Below, piece by piece: positions 58,421 to 64,000 of a stretch of DNA of 64,000 nt. The stretch's first letter is position 1. The number at the start of each line of letters is the position of its first letter. The position numbers were made by a program, and so were the translations under genes. The notes beneath the pieces are model-generated. The model worked only from the letters and a program-made list of their open reading frames with translations, ran no database searches and had not been told where the DNA came from. The stretch comes from Isoetes taiwanensis. Lineage: Eukaryota; Streptophyta; Lycopodiopsida; Isoetales; Isoetaceae. The DNA lies in contig JAJEKV010000028.1 in assembly GCA_021234155.1 (NCBI GenBank), positions 4,612,567 to 4,676,566 on the forward strand. Direction: 5' to 3'.

Positions 58421-61400
58421 CCCATTATATCCTCGTACTTCTTCGTCGGTAGCATACTAATGTCAAAGAGACAGCTTAGAGGTGGATTTCACTTTTTTCC
58501 TTTGGTTTTGGTTTCTGCCAGACTTTTTGCCCATAGGTGGGTTAGCAACTCGTGCATTATTTGTCTTTTTCCAAAGCAAAGGGCCACTTTAACAAGGTTA
58601 AGTACATCCATCAATTCTCGATCCCGTGGACTCAAGATGTGCTATTGGGAGTGCCACCCCCGTGTCGCCAATCATTTTCATAGCGTTGATCAAGGTACAA
58701 TCGGGTTTGTTGACTTTAGAAACAAGATCCAAAGATATTGTTAACCCCAAGGAATGTTATGATAGAAACCTCATCCTCACCCAAGAATGCTTCCTTTTTT
58801 ATGAGATATTTATGAATGTCGGTTTTGACAATACAACCCAAAGAAAGATCATGATCGCATTATTTGGTGGAATTATACTTGTTATGCCATATCCAAGAGC
58901 AGCCACGCTGGGGTCCCATTTTGGTCCATTCTTTGCTCCAGATGCCTTGTTTGAAGTTTCAGGCTTGTCTGTAATCTCATCAGGGTGTACTGATCACAGA
59001 TATAATTCCTTCCTGAATATACATTCAAGATCCAGATTAGTAAAAACATCTTCATTACTTAATACAAATACAAATATGATATGTCGAGGTCAAAGAAACC
59101 GCCGGGATGTAAAGCACAAAAATAGAGGTCTCCATGGTTAGATCGGTTAAACCAATGCTCAAATCTAAGAATATATACCTAGGCCTAAACTTAACCTTTT
59201 GGCTAAGCCCGGACGTCTCGGATAAATCTAAACTTAAGTCTAGGTAATCTAAGACTTATCGGACCTTAGCCTAGGCTAAGGTAACCAATGAGACCTCCAG
59301 TTTTACAAATCTATTTACATAATGTCTTTAATTTCATAGTTTAAGAAGATAGATTATATTGTTTATGCAATGTGGGTCCATTTATGCTCTTTAAGTTAAA
59401 GCCAATTTAATGTATGAATTAAGTCCAAAAGTTAACACCTCAAAAAAAAGAATCCCCTACGAGTTGAATTAGATCTGATCAAGTTTCGCACCACTTGAGT
59501 TCAACATACATGCAAGTACTCTGTTGTATTTCAAACCAAACAAAAATGAAAGCCTACTAAAAATACTTGTGTCTATTTCAATGCCGAGTTGTGAGCACTA
59601 AGAGATATATATTTTCTACTTCTCGGGCTGGTATTCACTTTCAAGAGCATGTTGTTTACGACACTGGGTAATAACCTATTAATGTCAAGTGCAATCCACA
59701 CATTAAGCTAGAAATTAAATTGCTAAGTCGGGACCTCGGATAAAACAAGATTCAAGACCATGATGATCCAAAGCAAAAAAGCAGGGATCCGGATTATGGA
59801 AAATAAAAACAGCAACTTAGAACCAAGCTAAATTAAACCAACACATCAAGAATAACTATTGCTGATGGATTGGGAATGCTTTGATAAACATGCTTCATAG
59901 AAGAAACGAGTTCAAGTGTTTATAAATGATAATTCCAGACGAAGTTCTAGAAAATTACCGTTAAATTTGAGCCCATATTTTTAGCTCCATTTAAATGTCC
60001 GAGCTAAAATTTGATTTCAAATTACCTTGGTGGCTTAAACAAAGCCTTAATGTAAAAAGAACTAGCAGTAATAAAGTCCAAAGTGTTGAAGTCCTCAAAT
60101 GAAAATGCTTCTTCTCACAAGATCACAATTAAAAGTAATTGAATTGGAGATGAGAACCAGGTTACTCAGAACCAAACAAACCAACATTAGCAAGGATTTG
60201 GTAATGAGGCAAGGGTTATCAGTAAGCAATGGTTCATCATGGCTTTTAAGCCCTTCACCAATAAGAATAATCAAGTAATAAATGAATACCAAAAGATAAT
60301 CGAAGCTAGAATAAATAGGTTAAAGCCTATCCAAATATTTATTGCCATAGCGTAATATACTATGTATTTCCTCGGCCGGTGTTTAGCAGATCACCCCGGA
60401 CCAGATTATTTATTGATAGGTGCATCCTATAACGTGGCACCACCAGCAGTAAGTTAGATGTTCAAAAAGGAGTTCACAAAGTTAGCAAACCTGTGTTACA
60501 TCCTATTTCCGATTTCCTCCAGTCAAATTCTACCTTTTGAAACCAAAGTCCACCTTTTGAAAACGTTCATTTGTGAGCCCAGAATCACACCTCCAAAGTA
60601 TTCTTTGCCCAAGCACGAAAGTTTGTATCTAAACCGGACAGATCATATCTCATTTTACCCGCCTCGTAAAGCCAAGTTTGGAAAAGCAAGAACCGCTTCT
60701 CATAACGGAAAAAGTCATGACAAATCTGTTGTTCAAGGTATGAACTCGCTAGGAGAGTGCAGATTTAGAGCGGATAAGGCAAAGAAAGAATCTAAGATTA
60801 ACACTGCAACTCTTGGTCAAAACAAATCCTTCAAGTTTAATGCAAATCAACGATTAATGCAACTCTTAAATCCAAGAGAAGTTCCCTTTTCCCCGCTTCA
60901 TCAATTTTAAATTTAAGCTATCTAAAGAAAGCTATCGGCTATTTTGCAAAGCTAATCAAAATCGGTCGCATTTGAGTTAAATTAGGCCACTATTTATGGC
61001 AACAGATCTATAATGCTAATCTAGAAAATGACATCAAACCCGGTTAAGTTGAATGTCCTCCACATAGTCGAGAATCTTCGTCATCCTCTAGATCACAAAT
61101 TCCTCAGATCTGCTGCATCCGCTATGTTAACAAACCGCATGGTCTACTATGTTAACAACATCATGGTCCGCCAACGTTCGGTTCAAGCGGGCATAGCTCC
61201 ATCTTTGCTACCCATATCTCTCGTTCTTGCTCATGAAGCTACCGAGAGGACCGACTCCCCTTGCTTGTAGACTCAATCGATTATATTTGGCAACTACCTT
61301 CTCGAAGTAGCTTCTTAGGGCGGCCGTGTAATTGAAACGCCTTCATTCTTACAGATTTGAACCAAATCCAGCCCGCTCTTATCTATCGGCTTCGAAAGCA

Positions 61401-63114
61401 ACTTTGCTCGTAACGCTTTGTTGGGCCCGCCTCCCTTTGGCATCTTGAGACCGCAGTGAGCTTGTGTCCGCTAAACCGAGGCATAGAACAAGTACTTAAG
61501 AGGCAAAGAATAGGGGCAAGTGTAAATGAACTTTCTCGTACTTCCAGGATGTTTGAGTCCGGCTTAGCCATGCATACTACAAGTTTCCCTCGAACTCGGG
61601 AGTTATTCAAGCGCTTAGGTTGGTGACGACCATGCTTTAAGAAAAAATTCAGATAGCTACGAAATTAGCTTGAGGCTTACCATCACAAAGTGTTAGTTAG
61701 ATCCGCACTAAAACTAGCCATAGAGCCAAATATAGACATGCAAGACATGCATTTTTTCTGCTGAATTTGTCTGGGAGACACATCCGCCGCTTCCATTTTC
61801 CCCCGTGGAAAAGATACTGGGCTGCCGCCATGCTCCATGATGATGCCGAAATTTGTACTCTCAGGTTTCTTCAATGATGATTCGGGATGCCGGTCTATCC
61901 GCGAATCTCAATCTGCTCAAATCTGTTTGTCATTTGTTAGAAACGTAGCAAGCAATTTCCAAAGTTATCTCAAAACCCTAAAACGTTTTAGGGCCTTGAT
62001 TTTTATTGGATGTGACCATTGCCATAATTAATGCACATACCAAAGCTCATTGTGCCCTTTGTGATCCTGGAGCATTTGCCTTATTCTACCATTGCTTAAA
62101 ATTAAACCATAGGTCATACGAAAATAATATCCAAAGAATTCATTTCCTTTCCAATTTCATTTTATGCAAAGGCAATACCATAAAACAACTTCAAACTTGT
62201 CACTTACCTTTACCGTGGAGTGCCTACTTATAGGTGTTAGTCTAGAGAATCCAGACAACAAGTAGTATCCAAAGACAAGCGTAAGGACACGCCTATGTGT
62301 AGCAGGTTAATCCCAACAAGTATGCATGTTATCTAGGTGTAATACCAAAGAAAATATACACATAATTAGTCACTAGAGTCACTAGCGTCACTGCTTTTGC
62401 ACATTGAGTGTCCAAGCAGGGCCACTCCTAGCAACAAAAAAGAGCCTGCATGCTATGCAATAAACATGAGCATGTTTTACTTTGTCGAGTCTAATGAGAA
62501 ATGCAAAAACTTTAGCTGAGTGACTGGTGTAAGATGCATTAGCGTGTCGGTTAAAATAACCATGCTTGCTTAAAAATTAAGGCTTAATGCAGCCATGTGT
62601 GTCCCATGGTGCTTTTAGCAGCTTATTACCCATTTTACACAACATGTGCCAAGGGCGTAATTCATTAGCTTAACGGGGCAAAGTACACATCAGTACCAAT
62701 TTATTCCCTTACATTATTGCATGGCCATGGGTGAACTAGCAAAGTGGCCAATAATAGTCAACTGCACATGTAGAACAAGCAGGTCCACTAAGGCAGAAGA
62801 AATGCATGGTCTACGGTCTAGAGCTGGACCACTTCCATGTTCTAGAATAGGTGAACAACTTCCATGTTCTAGAATGTAGAGCTAGCAGGTAGAACTAGCA
62901 GGTCCACTTTGGCAAAAAGAATGCATGGTCTATAGTCTACAGCAGGACAACCTCCATGTTCTAGAATGCCTCGTTAGTATGTTTTTAGGCCATTGTAAAA
63001 ATAAAGCCTTTGGAACAATCAAAATTTAGGCATCCACAACTACTAATTTTTCCAGACCAGAAGTTGAGGTAAAATAGCAGCCACAACTGCTATTTTACCT
63101 AGACCATAAGTTGC
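58421..63114. other. No gene recognised; small local repeats
   Basis: Mixed AT-rich DNA. Open frames at 60458-60910 (+) and 61683-61874 (-) have no recognisable domains. TTCCATGTTCTAGAAT or a close variant occurs three times within 62830-62970 as part of a local duplication. A TA-rich tract lies at 63140-63170, just beyond. Confidence 0.35.
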
Positions 63115-63996
63115 TCAACATAGAGCTACACTAAAAGCTTCATATATATAGATATATATGATATATATATATTGCAAAAAATATTTTCCTACCTCCAACC
63201 GGAAGGCAGGACCATGGTCCCGTAATTCGTATAGGGCGAGGAGGGTCCCCATACTAATATAGGGACCACTCCTACCAACTGCCTTTAGTCTAGAAAACGC
63301 ACGCAACATAGAAGCAATTTGCTTAAAAGAGACGTCTAACCTGTATGTGTTCAACATCTTTGTAAAAATTGTGACGTCAAATTTGAGGCCTGGGAAGTCT
63401 GCATTCTTCAAGGTTCTGCCCACAGTGCTCCATACATCCCTTTCATGAAATCCTTTTTGAACAAACTGTAAAATCAACTGGTGTATCTCATGTGCTGCTT
63501 GATTTGGGCAGTTGTGCACATAAAGGTAAGGTATCAGTTGTGATATTATCACATTTTTAGCCATGTAATAGGGCCTACATCCACTAGCATCCACAAATTT
63601 ACTGATTTGGAATGGGAGGTTATCCCGCTTATCATATCTGCTCATCTTAAAAATCCCATGCATGGGGTCAAGTATTTCAATTTTGAGGTTGAGGAAGTTA
63701 ATTGCTTGCCCTTTTGCTGGTACGTCAGAGGGTTGTTCCCAATACATGGTTTCATCTTTGATTTCTAGATGTTGGAGATTATATATGCTTGGCATTTTTG
63801 CATTATCCCCTTCCAGCCCAAGAGCAGTTCTAATATGCCTATTGTTAAGACTGACAAGGTCATCAATATACCTATGTGTGGCATTAAAGGCTGCAGCTTC
63901 CTCAATTAAACCCAATTTAATGAGTTTCATAATAAATTTAAACGCGAACAGTCCTAAGTATAGGTTGCACCAAGCAGGGCTGCTGGAGAAGCCCAT
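63115..63996 (-). CDS. PLE-type reverse transcriptase, C-terminal part (runs off window)
   Basis: An open frame of 293 codons enters from beyond the window end. It has PMGFSSSPAWCNLYL (palm), HRYIDDLVSLNN (catalytic, about residues 41-52), NLQHLEIKDETMYW, FLNLKIEI, SRYDKRDNLPF and ASGCRPYYMAKNVIISQLIP, then a thumb region with FVQKGFHERDVW. These blocks are those of Penelope-like RTs. The IDD signature and absence of a C-terminal GIY-YIG endonuclease suggest the Naiad/Chlamys branch. The frame ends in a TA-derived IYIIYIYIYE tail, so the last residues are probably not original. It is the best preserved of the three PLE copies here. Confidence 0.8.
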   Translation of the reverse strand: MGFSSSPAWCNLYLGLFAFKFIMKLIKLGLIEEAAAFNATHRYIDDLVSLNNRHIRTALGLEGDNAKMPSIYNLQHLEIKDETMYWEQPSDVPAKGQAINFLNLKIEILDPMHGIFKMSRYDKRDNLPFQISKFVDASGCRPYYMAKNVIISQLIPYLYVHNCPNQAAHEIHQLILQFVQKGFHERDVWSTVGRTLKNADFPGLKFDVTIFTKMLNTYRLDVSFKQIASMLRAFSRLKAVGRSGPYISMGTLLALYELRDHGPAFRLEVGKYFLQYIYIIYIYIYEAFSVALC

Positions 63997-64000
63997 TGGT

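Noticed and set aside
60458-60910. Plus-strand open frame of 150 codons
   Set aside because: No recognisable motif on this strand. It may be chance or a decayed repeat; not called as a gene.

Overview
The window looks like nuclear DNA of a land plant, most plausibly a seed-free lineage such as a fern or lycophyte (inference from composition and repeat types, not from a recognised host gene). It is AT-rich with TATA boxes, GT-AG introns and poly(A)-tailed retrocopies. It holds Penelope-like, LINE, CACTA, hAT and LTR elements. No rRNA, tRNA, CRISPR array or bacterial-style operon was seen, and no intact host gene was recognised. Nearly all of it is mobile DNA in several insertion layers.

Region 1-15.9 kb: three related copies (1-2020, 8823-10722, about 14300-15860) of the 5' module of an intron-containing retroelement. 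Each has a TATA box 38-50 bp before an ATG, a short exon with a SAP-like repeat, a donor site, a conserved 91-94 nt stem-loop and a TA-rich end. Copy A runs into a decayed Penelope-like element (PLE) with reverse transcriptase (RT) to about 5960. Other PLE pieces of the same kind lie at 57600-58420 (-) and 63115-63996 (-). A foldback MITE sits at 11596-11996.

Region 16.2-22.4 kb: the right end of a CACTA transposon (to 17533) abuts the first half of a LINE endonuclease (-). The left end of the same CACTA family (47368) abuts the second half of the same endonuclease domain (46174-47367). Both junctions carry the 3-bp target site AAG, so the nested insertion appears in permuted order. A poly(A) retroposon (19519-20584) has a 14-bp target duplication. 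It interrupts what may be the LINE 5' region.

Region 22.4-30 kb: a hAT transposon (22425-27275) with an 8-bp target duplication and one transposase gene, then a second MITE copy.

Region 30.2-38.5 kb is the most interesting part. About 8.3 kb bounded by related inverted repeats carries two divergent spliced genes. The minus-strand gene is a DUF7869-like DDE-transposase relative. The plus-strand gene fuses a ParB-like domain to a bacterial-type beta-class N4/N6 DNA methyltransferase. Its introns hold two arrays of long CCGG-centred palindromes with a 41-43 bp period, about four helical turns. Single copies of the palindrome core lie in other introns and in the shared promoter gap.

Region 38.5-64 kb: a host-like gene fragment (-), a second poly(A) retroposon, scrambled low-copy repeats, the LINE/CACTA remnant, and a tandem array of about 1.13-kb units (47961-57285). 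A young non-autonomous LTR retrotransposon (50266-54646, target site AACAC) splits the array. Decayed PLE pieces follow.

Across the window, near-identical repeats disagree mostly at CTG/CAG trinucleotides (CTG read as CG, ACG or CGG). This suggests base-calling errors at CHG-methylated sites and may explain many of the frameshifts.
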